Assembly: GCA_964030475.1 (NCBI GenBank)
Contig: CAXIPT010000003.1
Location: 12,234,519-12,298,518 of the forward strand
Length of the DNA: 64,000 nucleotides
Direction of reading: 5' to 3'
DNA from: Tethya wilhelma
Taxonomy: Eukaryota > Porifera > Demospongiae > Tethyida > Tethyidae
Below, piece after piece: positions 9,273 to 22,508 of the stretch; the stretch's first letter is position 1, and every line of letters starts with the position of its first letter. The notes below the pieces were generated by a model. That model was not told the origin of the DNA and did no database searches. It worked only from the letters and a program-made list of their open reading frames with translations. Made by a program: the position numbers and the translations under genes.

Positions 9273-10850
9273 TTAGACTTGCTTGGCAAAGCTTCTCTTC
9301 ATTTTCATCTGTGTCTGCTGAAGCTTGTTCTTGGTCGATTTCAACTTCTCTGGTTTCACAACAAAGTACACGACAAGAGCAATCACAGCTAGCACGACAA
9401 TCAGCAAGACCACACCTGCTATGACCACACCCACAACCAGACCCGTATCAACTCCGGCTCCAGCGACAAAGATGCCTCCTTGGTTTGAAGGAGCAACAGC
9501 ACGTCCGTCAACCACCTCAGTCTGGAGGGCTTCAAACCTCCAGTTGGTGGCAGAACTGGCTCTGTAGATGGTGATGTCATCAGTAGCAGCATTGTCGTCC
9601 ACGGGGATCGTGACCCAGGCGGTGTCCATGGCTCCTTCAAACATTCCAGTCGGCTCCACTCGGAGGTACGCACTGACAGTGTTGCCAGGGATATTGGGAT
9701 CCTGGTCACCAGCTCCTGTCATTACTTCGTCCATGGCCTCATTTTCATCAGCGATGACGTCCAGACGAACATTGTTGGCCTCGCTAACAGCGCCCTGAGG
9801 GAAGTTGATCTCGTGACTGCAGGGTGGAGGGAGGGAGGGGGGCAATGATATAGGTATATGAAACACACTACGGACAATTACACTAGTATAAGAGACCGAG
9901 AAAGAGGCAGTAACACTGGTAAAAGAGACCCCACGACTTACTCCTTCACACTGACTTTGCCCCCAGTCCACCCGATCCTTCCCGTGGCCAGTGGGTTGTT
10001 CTGGATGATGATCTTTCCCTTCTGACTGCGGTTGGTGAAGTTGTTGTTTCTTGTGCACATGTAATGGTAGGTGCCGTTGCTGGTCACTTTACGAGGGCCA
10101 AGGTCAAAGTACGTACCAGCATCGTCCAATTCAGACATCTCTCCACCAAATTGAACTGTCGGGGGGAGAGAGAGAGAGAGTTAAACATATGAAAACTTGT
10201 AGTAAAGATTATCGTAAACACCATAAACATTACGCCATTATATTGTTCGACTTCCCACGCCATGCTCACCATTATCGAGTGTTCCCAGAGTCTGCCTCAC
10301 GGTACGGTTCCAGCCGAGGAACTTCTCCTCATCGTCCAAGTGGGAGGGGTAGCTGTTACCCCAGTGACCCATCTTACCAACAAGTGGAGTACCCTCGTCA
10401 AAGTTCTGAGTTCGCAGGAGAACAATGTTGGATCTGTCGGAGCCAGCCTGACCCTGACCAGCATTGTTGTTGGGGTTAGTGTTGGAGCCAGTCCACCTGG
10501 AGGGGGAATGGTTAGTGAGGGGTGAATCACAGTGATTTATTTTATCTGCTGAAGCAGATTCATTTCACAATTTTAGAAGATTTGATAAAGAGCTGTCATT
10601 CTATTGTACACAGACTCAGTAGGTAGTTGCATAAATAAAAAAAAGTACGACCCTCTAAACTTACTGGATGTGGACACAGTCGTCCTTGGCAGCCACTAAG
10701 ACGTTGGGGACAAAGTCGTACTCCACTCCAGGGTAGACTTGGACGATGTTGCCTCTCTTTCCACGGACATTGAGATTGTAGATGGTCCCACAGTCCATGT
10801 TCTCAGGACGACTGCGGATGGCAAAGGTATGGGACCTGTGTGTGTATGTG

Positions 10851-10890
<40 letters not shown>

Positions 10891-11956
10891 GTGCGTAGAT
10901 TAATTTTAAGAGCTACTTTGAACAATTTTTTTTCTCTGAACATAAAATTATATATTCATTTCATCTTTCTCAATTCTCCAACTGCAGTCATAAAAGTTAA
11001 ACTATGGACTAGCTGTTTTTGACCATATCTTGTGCGCAAATATTTCAAGTAAGATGCTTCACATTTCAACCAGCTCCACAGGATGGACACCTAACCAGGC
11101 ATTACATTTACAACTCCTCAGCCCACACAGAATGTTATCCAGCTATGTGAGCCATCTGTCACACTGGACAGGCACTGACAATAGCGATCCAATGATCACA
11201 CCTTACTTCCCCCTCTCCCACACCCAGCAGTGTCAGGGGTCATCAAACATGGACAGGGAACAGATCGATTCCCAAATCTTTCATGTATAGGAATTTCACA
11301 GAGTTCCTTTGTTAATTTGAAACCCGTATTATTCCATTGTACCACTCTAACCACCAACCATATACTATTTCCCCAGTGAGCGCCACATATGGTGCAACAC
11401 TAGACACCTTCAAATGGTGGGAGGGTGTGGCTCATGAATATGCTAATGAAATACATGGCTCACATGATCCTGTCTGTGGCCACATTTCCATAATAGGACC
11501 CAACACCACACACACACTCTCTGCACTCAGGGGTTATGGCTGGTTATGTAATGCCACAATGGATAGAGCCAGGGATATTCACAGGCCCAGATCAGCAGGT
11601 GATAGTGCAAATAAGAGCTGTCAAATGATATTTACTATCTTAGCATGTGAAGACAATGTGTTCACAACATGGGCTGGCGTTGCAGCCGAATTTGGACAAG
11701 AAACTCACAGAAATGGTCTAAAATGGACAAAGGGTCTTAGAGAAATGAAACTTTGACCGTATGAACTCAGAAATGGCCAAAGATGACTTAAAATGGTCAA
11801 AGAAACGACACAGATCATTTTCATACCTGTCCTGGAAGGTCCTTCCAAACTGGTTGGTGTTGATGGCAAGTTGGAGACCAAATCCATTGCCATCCTCGGT
11901 ATTGGGCACCACCTTCACCACGGGATTCTGACGGAACACATAACCACGCTGTGTGC

Positions 11957-12021
<65 letters not shown>

Positions 12022-12088
12022 TAATTCGTACCATTACTGCAGCATAAATGCTAAATAAATTGCACTACTTTGTATGACTTATTCCCTA

Positions 12089-12156
<68 letters not shown>

Positions 12157-12365
12157 TACATACATATAGTCCTCCTACATACCTCACGGGCAGTATCAAA
12201 GTCAAATCCAAACTGCTCGTAGACGGAGGAGATGGGTGAGATCCTCTCGTTACTGAGTTGGCTGCCAGCACCACCATCGTAGACCTGAGCTCTTACTTGC
12301 CTCAGAGAGCTGTTGGCACTCTCCCAGGCATCGTAGTCACCAGTGGAGATGTTGTACCTGGAGGA

Positions 12366-12408
<43 letters not shown>

Positions 12409-15400
12409 CAGATAGCAACATATGTTTGTGTATTTAGATAGCATTTTCAGTCTATCTGAGCTAGAAATGCCTTTTCTCCACAGCAAAGGAATGGTGAAAG
12501 ACTAGACACAGCAGCAGCTCACCTGATCCTGAGCACACACTGTTCTGCTGGGATGTCAGGGATGGTCCAGTTGTAGTAGATGGGGTATCCACCGACGGTG
12601 TTCCCCAGATGGTTGTCCCTGCTCCACTGGGCCTCCACACACTCCGGGGCCTCCAGGCGGCCATCAGGGGTGAACTCTGTCCACACACCATAGGTCCCGT
12701 TCACCGAACCATCGTTATAGAAGGTGGTCTGCAGATAACAATGGAGAGAGATTAAAAGGTGTTAACAATGTTGGTGATAATTGACATTAGTACATTAAAG
12801 GAGAGAGTCACTTGAGCTGTTTTGTTACTGAAAATAAAATGTGCGACATTTTACGACCTTTTGTGACTTTTTTTTTTTTGCCACAAAATGTCACGCATTT
12901 TATTTTTGGTAACTAAATAACGCTTATATAGAGACACAGTTCCTTAAGTTAATGTAAAAAATACAACCGAAATTGGCAATGATTAGATGTCAACACAATC
13001 CAATCATAGATAATAATAGCATCCAATCAACGGAGATAGTGTAAACAAGGCACAAGTATAGCAATGATCACGTATCAATCAAATTGTTTTAAAACTACAC
13101 TTCTAATCCTCCCCTCACCTCACACTCCTCCTGGGTGATTGGGATGGCATAACTGTTCCGTCCAAGGTTGAAGTTCTCTGCAATGTAACCATCAGGGAGG
13201 ATGCAGGCGTAGCGGGACTGGACGTTCTCACTGTCTCTCTGGTACTGCCTGCACCTCATCACATCATTGGTCAGGATGGCAATGTCCTGGTGTAGGGAGA
13301 GGGTGTGTGTGTGTGTGTGTGTGAAATGAACAAGAATAAAGTAAATGTACGAGTGTATCATGTGACAGTCACATGATCCCCTCACCCTCCATGGAGTGGG
13401 GTGCCAGTAGGGGTAGTAGTCCCTCTCCTCCGGACACTCGTACCCTCGTCTCTGTCCATTGTTGTTCTGGCGGGTGTACCTGGCCGTGACTCCCTGCAGG
13501 TTCCTGTCGGCAGTGAAGAGGCCCATGTTCCTCTCCCTCAGCTTGCAGTTGAGGTAGTAGTCAAAGTTCTCATGCATCCCGTACTCCTTGTCCGAGTTGC
13601 AGTCAAAGTTCTCACAGTTGGCAGGGTTCTCTGGGATGGTGCTGCAAGGGAGAGGAACAGACAGGTGGGTAGATGGACAACATTGCAAGTAGAATGTGTA
13701 AATACTTGAGAATTTCTCTCTAAAAAATGGCCACTATTTCTTACAATATTAAGGGAGGATTGTAGGCAAGTAGTTTAAAGAATGAAGTCATTTTTGCTAA
13801 AAATAAAACATTGTTATTATATTAATTAAAGCATGCCTTTATCTCCACTTATGCAAATACTTTGCGTACATTTTACCAAATAGAAAGAATGTAATCTCAA
13901 CAGCCCTAGGGTAATTCCAGGCCAAGTCAACACAAAAAAATGATCACCCTCACGGAATTCAACGAAACTTGAGGTACACATACCTTACCACAAGTTCTTA
14001 TCCCACACCTGATTTGGGTGTCATATGTTACATGGCTTCTGACTTATAAGCGTCCGAAATTTGCCATTTTTTGATGACATTTCANTCCATTGTTGTTCTG
14101 GCGGGTGTACCTGGCCGTGACTCCCTGCAGGTTCCTGTCGGCAGTGAAGAGGCCCATGTTCCTCTCCCTCAGCTTGCAGTTGAGGTAGTAGTCAAAGTTC
14201 TCATGCATCCCGTACTCCTTGTCCGAGTTGCAGTCAAAGTTCTCACAGTTGGCAGGGTTCTCTGGGATGGTGCTGCAAGGGAGAGGAACAGACAGGTGGG
14301 TAGATGGACAACATTGCAAGTAGAATGTGTAAATACTTGAGAATTTCTCTCTAAAAAATGGCCACTATTTCTTACAATATTAAGGGAGGATTGTAGGCAA
14401 GTAGTTTAAAGAATGAAGTCATTTTTGCTAAAAATAAAACATTGTTATTATATTAATTAAAGCATGCCTTTATCTCCACTTATGCAAATACTTTGCGTAC
14501 ATTTTACCAAATAGAAAGAATGTAATCTCAACAGCCCTAGGGTAATTCCAGGCCAAGTCAACACAAAAAAATGATCACCCTCACGGAATTCAACGAAACT
14601 TGAGGTACACATACCTTACCACAAGTTCTTATCCCACACCTGATTTGGGTGTCATATGTTACATGGCTTCTGACTTATAAGCGTCCGAAATTTGCCATTT
14701 TTTGATGACATTTCACCACTTATTAGCAAATAACTAATGCTCTGATTGTTTTTAGCTGCCAAGACTGATACCAATGTACTCAGCATGAAATTTTGCTTCA
14801 GATGATATACTTGAAGTGGATGGTCACTCGCTAGCAGGTCAAAGGTTATTCTTTAAATCTATAATTGAGCGTTACTAAAAAAAGACGTCTTTTTTTCGCG
14901 TGATTTTCACTCAATGTAATCTACAAACATCGTCCTTTATTTTGTATAAGTTTGGTGATGGGATCTAAATGGGATCAGGAGATACAGGTCAAAACATATG
15001 CCTGAGTATAGTATTTTAATTTATAAGTATTTTTCTTTCATGGATTTTGAATAAAAGTGTATGTTTACTCCTGTATCTTCTGATCCCATTTAGATCCCAT
15101 TACCAAACTTGTACATAATAAGGAACAGTTTTTGCAGATAACATTGTAAAAAAATTGCGGGAAAAAAAGACGTCTTTTTTTAGTAACGTCTTCAAAAAAT
15201 GACCTTTAACCTGCTAACGAATGACCACCCACTTCAAGTATATCATTTGAAGCGAAATTTTATGCCGAGTACAATGATACTAGTCTCAGTAGCTGGAAAC
15301 AATCAGAAAAAAAGTTATTTGCTATTAAGCGGCAAGAAATGATCAAAAATGGCAAATTTCAGAGGCTTATAAGTCAGAAGCCATATAATATATGACACCC

Positions 15401-16224
15401 AAATCAGGTGTGGAATAAGAACTTGTGGTAAGGTATGTGTACCTCAAGTTTCGTTGAATTCCGTGAGGGTGCTCATTTTTTTGTGTTGACTTGGCCTGGA
15501 ATTACCCCCTAGCAACAACGCACGTACAAGCCCCTCCCTCTCAACTCACTTGGTGGAGGCTCCGTCTCTGACCTGGTCCCCGCACATGTACTGGATGATC
15601 TGTTCGCAGTAGTTGTTCTCATCGGCACACGAGTGTTGGTTGGTCCACTCAATGGGGAGGATGGATCCGGCATAGTAGTAGAGACTACCAACGTTGTAGC
15701 CTCCGCGGTTGTTGTTCTGAGAGTCAAACATCCTACACAGTGTGTGTGTGTGTGTGTGTGTGTCACATGCAAGCATTGTAAGAGTGTGTGTGTGCTGCTT
15801 TCTGCTATCTGTTCAAAACAAGAATTAGCTATAATAATTGTGAGCATGTGAATAAACTGTGAGAGGTCACTCAATATTGCAATGCATGTAGTTCCTGCAA
15901 TAGAGTTTGCTCTTTCAAGCATGGAATATTTTGCTTGTGTTGGAACAACACTAACTGTGTGTTAATAACAACAGAAGAACAGTTTTTACCTGTTAGCATT
16001 TTGCCTGTCTCTTCTAGCCTCGTCGAGGCGGTTGTTGGAACCTCTGAGCAGTGACAAAGAAACGGTCGCACAAAATTATACATAAATAAATTTGTAAACA
16101 AAATTAGCACCCATTGACAGTACCAAAGTGGTCATATCTGTTTCTCTCACCTTGGGTTATGGAGGTACATGTCGGCATGGACGATGGCAACCAGTGCCAG
16201 TACTATCGCGGCGACAGCACGCAT
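9273..16224 (-). CDS. DD3-3-like protein with C-terminal transmembrane anchor
   Basis: Multi-exon gene. Exon 1 (16224-16151) encodes a signal peptide (MRAVAAIVLALVAIVHA) followed by [16 protein letters not shown], the N-terminal signature of the DD3-3 family. Later exons (16043-15990, 15732-15550, 13641-13386, 13288 and on) carry [44 protein letters not shown] and IAILTNDVMRC. Exons down to about 9938 continue through the family core, including [24 protein letters not shown] text. The last exon adds a membrane segment (VGVVIAGVVLLIVVLAVIALVVYFVV) and a basic tail, so this paralogue is type I membrane-anchored. The family name comes from a Dictyostelium gene and no biochemical activity is known to me. 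Introns hold GA/CA repeats and two transposon-like elements. The exon at 13386-13641 is partly duplicated at 14086 on. Confidence 0.85.
10839..10890. repeat. (TG)n microsatellite
   Basis: Imperfect TG repeat beginning just after the exon that ends near 10835 in the DD3-3-like gene. Confidence 0.9.
11957..12020. repeat. (GA)n microsatellite
   Basis: About 60 bp of GA repeat in an intron of the minus-strand DD3-3-like gene. A CA repeat follows at about 12090-12160. Confidence 0.95.
12795..12947. repeat. MITE-like inverted-repeat element, family 1 copy
   Basis: Left end TTAAAGGAGAGAGTCACTTG, right end ATAGAGACACAGTTCCTTAA. The internal arms TTTTGTTACTGAAAATAAAA and TTTTATTTTTGGTAACTAAA pair with each other. 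Same family as 1999-2237 and 31366-31489. Confidence 0.7.
13455..14715. repeat. Identical 630-bp tandem segment flanking an N (probable assembly duplication)
   Basis: Bases 13455-14084 recur unchanged at 14086-14715, separated by the single N at 14085. The repeated unit holds most of one DD3-3 exon and the first third of a long inverted repeat. The second copy of the exon is truncated at the N, so it cannot be a working exon. Identity right up to an N, inside a hairpin-forming element, points to a mis-joined contig rather than biology. Confidence 0.85.
14537..15512. mobile_element. Long inverted-repeat (foldback) element, about 975 bp
   Basis: The left end CTAGGGTAATTCCAGGCC is mirrored by GGCCTGGAATTACCCCCTAG at the right end. 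Almost the whole sequence between forms two arms of about 460 bp that are diverged inverted copies; for example CACACCTGATTTGGGTGTCA pairs with TGACACCCAAATCAGGTGTG. The centre lies near 15000-15059. No protein is encoded. It sits in an intron of the DD3-3-like gene, and its left arm is partly repeated at 13906-14084. Confidence 0.8.
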
Positions 16225-16657
16225 TTTGCTTTCTTCTTGTCAAATTTGGCTGTAGAATGAGCTAGATACCAGCTAGCTAGCTTTGGTGTTTTCTTCCTTA
16301 TCAAGTTGTTGGTGAGCGTACCAGCACTCTTTCTTGATCTGCAAAAAGCGTGAAACTGCAAAGTTGCGTCCAAACTTGAGCTCTTAGCGAAATTGAGACA
16401 GCTCGATTTTGACCAAAAATGGTGAAATATGCAGGTCATGTGAGAGGTGGAGACACGTTACCCCACCCAAATTGACCATATTTGGTAATAAAAGCGCCAA
16501 ATTGTTGCTAAAAATAGTGCATCTCCCCTCCCACCTAGTCGTCAAAAGGTTACCCGTTTTCTGCTGAAGCTCAGTCTGTCCGTTTTGAGCTGATTCCTAC
16601 AAGGTCTAGCGAGCTGGTACTTGCAAGAGAAACTCCAAAGACATTTTCACAAGAACA
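16225..16657. promoter_or_regulatory. Shared 5' region between two divergent DD3-3-like genes (433 bp)
   Basis: Lies between the start codons of the two DD3-3 paralogues. The close paralogy of the flanking genes suggests an inverted duplication with the promoter region between the copies. No specific element identified. Confidence 0.55.
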
Positions 16658-17640
16658 ATGGCAGCAGGACTGCGATTACTGTGTCTTTTTGCAGCCGTCT
16701 CCCTCACGCTAGGAGACGTGTACATGCACAATCCTCGAGGCAGCAACAACCGCCTCAACGAGCGCTCGGCAAACAGGAACAACGCCAACAGAATGTTTGA
16801 TTCACAAGTGAGTGTCGTTAGTAAAATTGTTAGCAACCAGTGTCTTTGTTTTCTGCGGCTATTTAAGTGGGGGGCTGCGCTTACAACAACAGCTAATTAA
16901 TTTAGTAGCTTGTTTTTCTTTTTATGTGTTTGTGGTTTTATTTTGTCATCTGTTTATTTTTTGAAATTGTCTAGAACAACAACAGAGGAGGCTACAATGC
17001 TGGAGACCAAGATACAGGTGCCTTCAGCAGTGAAGATGAAATCTACTACATGGTGAGACACTAGCGATCACATAAGATACGTGTCAGACTTCCCCCCTCA
17101 CACACACACACACACACACACACACTTCTTATTACATTTTATACAATCTGCATTTTTATGACTGCACACACACACACAGAAATATTTCCAGAGTGGAGAG
17201 TCGGCCAAGACCAGGATGATGATCGAGTGGACCAACCAGCACGGCTGTGGAGGCAATGAAGACAACGACCCTCACAAGCTAAACTGCAACATTGTCCTCC
17301 AGTACATGGTGCAGAACTACGACGAGGAAGAACAAGCAGGTAAGATCCCCAGCAGGTCCCAGCCTCTTCCTTGTTTACTTGTGAGAGTGGTGATTTTTGT
17401 GACAAATATTCACTTTGAATTGTACTTTACCCTCCAACAGTTACTGAAGACAGTGAGGAAAGTTTCAGTAGGATCCGTAATGGTGTCAACACTGGGACTC
17501 AGAACCATCAGCCCCCACCTGCCAATGGGGAGACGGCTTCGCAGTACATGAGCAGGAGGAACGGCAACGTCAATGCTAATAGAGGACTTCACGAGACCAT
17601 GGACTTCTATGACGACTGTTACGTGAGGGAGAGAAACACC

Positions 17641-17690
<50 letters not shown>

Positions 17691-18687
17691 TGTGTGTGCG
17701 TGTGTGTGTGTGTAAAAAGGGCTATCAATCATTACATTATAATGGTGTAATTGTAATCAGAGCATAATTTTTGCAAGTTCCAATTTTAAGTCTTGTTAAA
17801 ATTATCTTCCGACCATATTTGGTTGTTGCTAATCTGGTCAAACCTATTTCATTACCATCCTAGGTGGTCTTGTGACTTCGCATAATATTTAAATCAGCTA
17901 ATGAATGACTTTCAAACAGCTATGAATTAATTTCCATAAAAGTCCCAGCCTGCATATTTCTATTTATGGAGTCCTCGGCCATAAAGGGTGAATGAGGGAA
18001 GGGGGAGGAAGTTCATAGCGTGCCAAAAGAACTCTGACATGGTGTCAGCTAGTCTATCTATTGTGTGAAGTGTCCCCAGAGAGAGGGCTAGGTTAGAGCT
18101 GAGCTGAAGTCACTCACAGTGTGAGTGGCAGCTGCCCTTGTTTGGTGAGCAGCTTACAATCCACCATCTGTGAGAAAACCAGCCTCTGTCACAATACAGT
18201 GGCTTCATTAGGCAACCACACAGTCGCTGATTAGTCTAGAGGTGCAGGCAAACATGGCTATAGACCATTAATAGACCATTAAATTTCTCAGGCTAACAAA
18301 AACATGTTATTTCCGTACAAAATATCTTTTTCTTGTTACTCTGAAATTGATTCCATCACTGCATGCTTACATTGTGACATGATGGGAACATGAACTCGCG
18401 TACACAAACTGTGCTGCTCTCCTTTCGTATTTAACCCCTTCTTTCTCGTGATATTCTTCCTATTTTAATTCCCCTCTTTCTCCCACCAGATCTGTTCACT
18501 GCCGACCAGAGGCTAAGGAACAACAATCGTGGAACAAGCTCGGCCATCTACACGAGACAGAACCCCAATGGGAACAGACGAGGGTATGAGTGTCCGGAGG
18601 AGAGGGACTACTACCCCTACTGGCACCCCACTCCATGGAGGGTGAGTGGATCATGTGACTGTTGTGTGACTTTACCAGCAAAATTCC

Positions 18688-18741
<54 letters not shown>

Positions 18742-19050
18742 TACACAGGACATTGCTATCCTCACTGACAATGTGACACTGTGTGAAAGTATCTTTGCTG
18801 CGGAGAGCTTCAACGTTCAGCCAAGACAGCACTGCCGAGAGAGGTTTGACGATGACACACCCAGAAGGTACTCCATGTACAACAACCAGGGGGACTGTGA
18901 AAGAAATAATGGTAATTAAGGCATCTTTGGTAATAATGAGCATACTCCCATGCTTAAGACTTAATTTATTGCCTAAGATAACTTTCTCTGCATAGGAAGA
19001 ATCAGATTGAAAGAACAACAAAAGGATCTGTTGCAGAATTAAGATTAAAA

Positions 19051-19093
<43 letters not shown>

Positions 19094-19777
19094 GGTGAAT
19101 GGTTCACGGAGTACGCCTGGATTGACATTGATCCCGAGGGAACCAACATGCCATCTTGCAACAGCAGGAACAATGAAGCCACTGACGGTCTTCGACGTGT
19201 CTGGGCACCCACCATGTTTGGAGAGGAACCTTCCTGTCTCGTTCTCCCCCCTCCCCCGGTCTGTATCCAAGGTGGGTGGAGCCGAGTCAATCACCTTGGC
19301 AACGGTAGGGATGGTGTCCCATTGAACTACACTTGGGAGCTGCCATTCTTCCCCAGTCAGGAGACCAAGCTGGCTGTCGTCAGAATCAGGTGAGCTCATC
19401 GGGCGTGTGTGTGTGTGTGTGTGTGTGTGACTGTGTGTGACTGCATGTGTGTGTATGAAAGACGGCAGTTATAATAGTGTGTGTTAGCAAATGTTCTCTG
19501 TAAAGGTAGCTCTTCCTAGCAACATCCATTGTTGTCTTGTGAATGATGCCCGGCCTTCAGAAAGGAGCTGTGTATCTCAGTTAGTTCCCTCCAGCTGTTG
19601 AGTCAATGCACCATCATCCTAGCTATAGAGAAAGGTATTCTTGGAAATATTTTTACATCTTTTCTCTCTGTGTAGTCTCTGACTTCACACGTGCTCTTGT
19701 GTTGACTATCTTTGGAGTGGTGTGTGACCATTTTTAGCCAAGAAGCCTCCTTTTATTGCCACTGTCAAAACACACAC

Positions 19778-19822
<45 letters not shown>

Positions 19823-20262
19823 ATGTGCTGGGGGTTATAAGTTGATGTTGAAATATGAGCCAATGTATGCAGTGGTGATAGTAGATATGAGAAATTGACT
19901 CAAACAGGAAGTATCTTGCCAACAGAAGCTGCACCACTTGTCTCCTTGGAGCCAAGAGAGTGTTGGCTCTTTAGCTAGCTTCAAAAGCTTTGTTTTATCC
20001 ACTGATTTCATGAAGCTTGAAATTTGACCCGTAGCTGAAAGGTGATATCTTACTGTTTACCGATGGCTTTTTGATAGATTGATTGGCACTGCTAATTTGG
20101 ATACCTTTTATCTCTCGTGCTATTGGTCCTTGTGCATATACGTGCTGTATGGTGTGGAGGTGTGATGGTGTGGAGGTGTGGAGGTGTGATGGTGTGTGGG
20201 TTGTGTTCTAATTTGTTAATTGTCTGTTTGTTTGCAAATGATTTAATTTGTTTCATTCCCAC

Positions 20263-20322
<60 letters not shown>

Positions 20323-21461
20323 CTGTTATCAGGTACAACATCTCTACTGATGACTATCATCCTTGGCTCACCAACTCCAGCTTCAATGAGAACCGGTAAG
20401 CAGCTTAATTACAGGGACATCCTCATTGAGCTTGACTTAATTACAGGGACATCCTCATTGAGCTTAACTTAATTACAGGGATATCCTCTTAAGTCCTCAT
20501 TGTATTAATCATTGATGTTACCATAATTAAAAGGGCATCCTCATATTATATCTATTACTTATCGTCTACCCCCTGCAGTGCTCTTGGTGTCCGCTCTCCT
20601 GTGGAGAACAACCCCTATGTTGATATCGGGTCAACTACCAACAAGCCTCTTCGTCTTGCCATCAATACCGCCCAGTTTGGCCGAACCTTCCAGGACAGAT
20701 CACACGCCATTGTACTTCGACCCAGGTCGATGCTGCCCGAGGAAGCACGTGAGGACACCATCCACAACCTGAACGTCCGTGGGAAGAGGGGGAACATTGT
20801 CCAGACCTACCCCTCGGTGGAGTATGACTTCATTCCCAACAGACTGACCATCAACTCTGGAGAGAGCATCCACATACAGTGGACAGGTGAGTCGCCTTTA
20901 CCACTGGCTAGGTCATAGTGTGGGGAACCTTTTTCATTGGTGTGTAATTTTATATGAATCATTTATTAGTGTCCGATGATTGACTCATTCCCCCCATGCT
21001 CCTCCCCTGTAGGTTCCAACACCCACAACAACGGTGCCCCAGGAGGGGATGGGCAGACCGGGGACGCTGGCGAGGGTACGGGAGGAACCGACCGTCACAA
21101 CATCGTTGAAATCCCCCACCCCAACTCCAACTACCCCATGCCGTGGGAGCAGGCCAACCTCTTCCGAGACGCCGAGGTGGTGTGGACCTCGTTCGGCTCT
21201 GACCCTAACGCTGATGACACAGCCACCGCCTTCATGAGTGCTGGGTACTACAAGTGCCACTCCGGATGTGAGGACTCCATTGATAGGAAGAACCAACTTC
21301 AGCAGCTGCTCAACAACGCTCCTGCCTCGTTTGAAGGAGCTGTGCTTCGTCTCACCAACACCGACACAGGAGAGAAGACATACCACTACATGTGCTCTAG
21401 GAACAATAACTTTACCAACAGAAGCCAGAAGGGTAGAATTACCGTTAGACCGGAGCAATGA
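16658..21461 (+). CDS. DD3-3-like secreted protein
   Basis: About ten exons starting at ATG 16658. The signal peptide is [19 protein letters not shown], followed by [20 protein letters not shown]. Further exons begin near 16974 ([10 protein letters not shown]), 17180 ([15 protein letters not shown]), 17441, 18490 (YLFTADQRL...[18 protein letters not shown]), 18750, 19095, 20333, 20579 and 21013. The last ends [20 protein letters not shown] and stops at 21459-21461. Unlike its divergent neighbour, it has no C-terminal membrane segment and so is predicted to be secreted. Domain order and motifs match the DD3-3 family along the whole length. Function unknown; a Cys-rich, Asn/Arg-rich extracellular role is inference. 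Confidence 0.85.
17645..17714. repeat. (TG)n microsatellite
   Basis: About 70 bp of TG repeat directly after an exon of the plus-strand DD3-3-like gene. Confidence 0.95.
18692..18739. repeat. (CT)n microsatellite in polypyrimidine tract
   Basis: CT repeat running almost up to the AG acceptor (CTACACAG) of the next exon. It may serve as the polypyrimidine tract. The same arrangement recurs at 19055-19093, 20266-20310, 33810-33847 and 36421-36462. Confidence 0.9.
20402..20490 (+). repeat. 32-bp tandem repeat, nearly three copies
   Basis: The unit CTTAATTACAGGGACATCCT plus 12 more bases recurs with a 32-bp period in an intron of the DD3-3-like gene. The last copy is diverged. Confidence 0.85.
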
Positions 21462-22203
21462 ATGAAGTCTTCTGTTGTTTGTGTGTTTGTATGTATGTTT
21501 CTCTGTCTTTATCCGACTGACTCTTAGGCCATAGATGTAGGAGCTCTCTGTGTGTGTGAGTGTGTGACTGATTGCGAGTAGATTTAACAACTGAATCATT
21601 TTGTAAAGCTAGATTTTGTTTGCTTGTGTGTCTGTATGTGTATATGAATATACATGTATATATAGATGCTGTTGTTTTCTCAAACCATCATTTACTTCAT
21701 TTTAGATTCTCTGTTTCTATGTTAATTATTTATTTGTCTTTTTTTTTTTTTAATTTGGGAGTATTTTTCATGCTCCATGCAGTAGCCAGCAAACATTGTG
21801 TTCTGTTAGTGTGTGTGTGTGTGTATGTCAGTTTTGCTGGTTGCGTAGTCAGTTTTTCTCTGTGTTTGTGAGTTTATTTTGGCTCCTGTGTTGGCTGGTC
21901 TGACACAGGCAGCCTCTGAATGGTCGTTTATGTCAGCTCAAAATTCTTCCATTTTTCGTTCACACCTGTATGTATATATACACACAATTCTGTTGTCATG
22001 GAGACTATTTAATATTGTCCTCTTGAGTTTTATCCTCCAAATGAACTGAACACTGTACAATATAACGTCACTATATAATGTAGATACGCTGTATAGATAA
22101 CATCATTAACAAAAATTTTAATGTTGCAAGTGTTGTCCAAATAACTAGCTGTCAACTGACACAAAATATACAATTTTAGAAAAACTAGTAAAGCTAGTTT
22201 ACG
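21462..22203. other. Intergenic, convergent 3' ends
   Basis: AT-rich DNA between the stops of the DD3-3-like gene and ALG12, with short TG and T runs. No gene seen. Confidence 0.6.
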
Positions 22204-22474
22204 TTAGCCAGTGTCTTTGTTTCTCATTATCACTAGAATCTTATCTCTCAGTTGGATCTTGATAGGGGGGAACTCCTTCCAATTAAGCACTAATCGTGAG
22301 AACCCCTCTGCCCTAGCAACGACACTGTGGGTGTGTTGATAAGGAGGGTAGTCGTCAGCCGATACGAGAAGGAAGGTCATGTTGAGGAGGTCATCAGAGA
22401 GAGGCTCCAAACCTTCCACTTTAGAGTAGCTGCAAATGATGGAGGGAGAGAGAGAGACAGTGGAAGGTCAAGAG

Positions 22475-22508
<34 letters not shown>

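Noticed and set aside
9325..9798. Plus-strand open frames opposite the DD3-3 membrane exon
   Set aside because: They mirror the coding exon on the other strand and show no family motif.
11030..11756. Open frames of 86-139 aa in a DD3-3 intron
   Set aside because: No splice, start or family support. They lie wholly inside an intron and look like chance frames.
14044..14319. Second copy of a DD3-3 exon
   Set aside because: Truncated at an N and identical to the neighbour at 13386-13641; treated as an assembly duplicate, not a gene.
20402..20490. CRISPR-like array
   Set aside because: Direct tandem units without unique spacers, in an intron of a eukaryotic gene.
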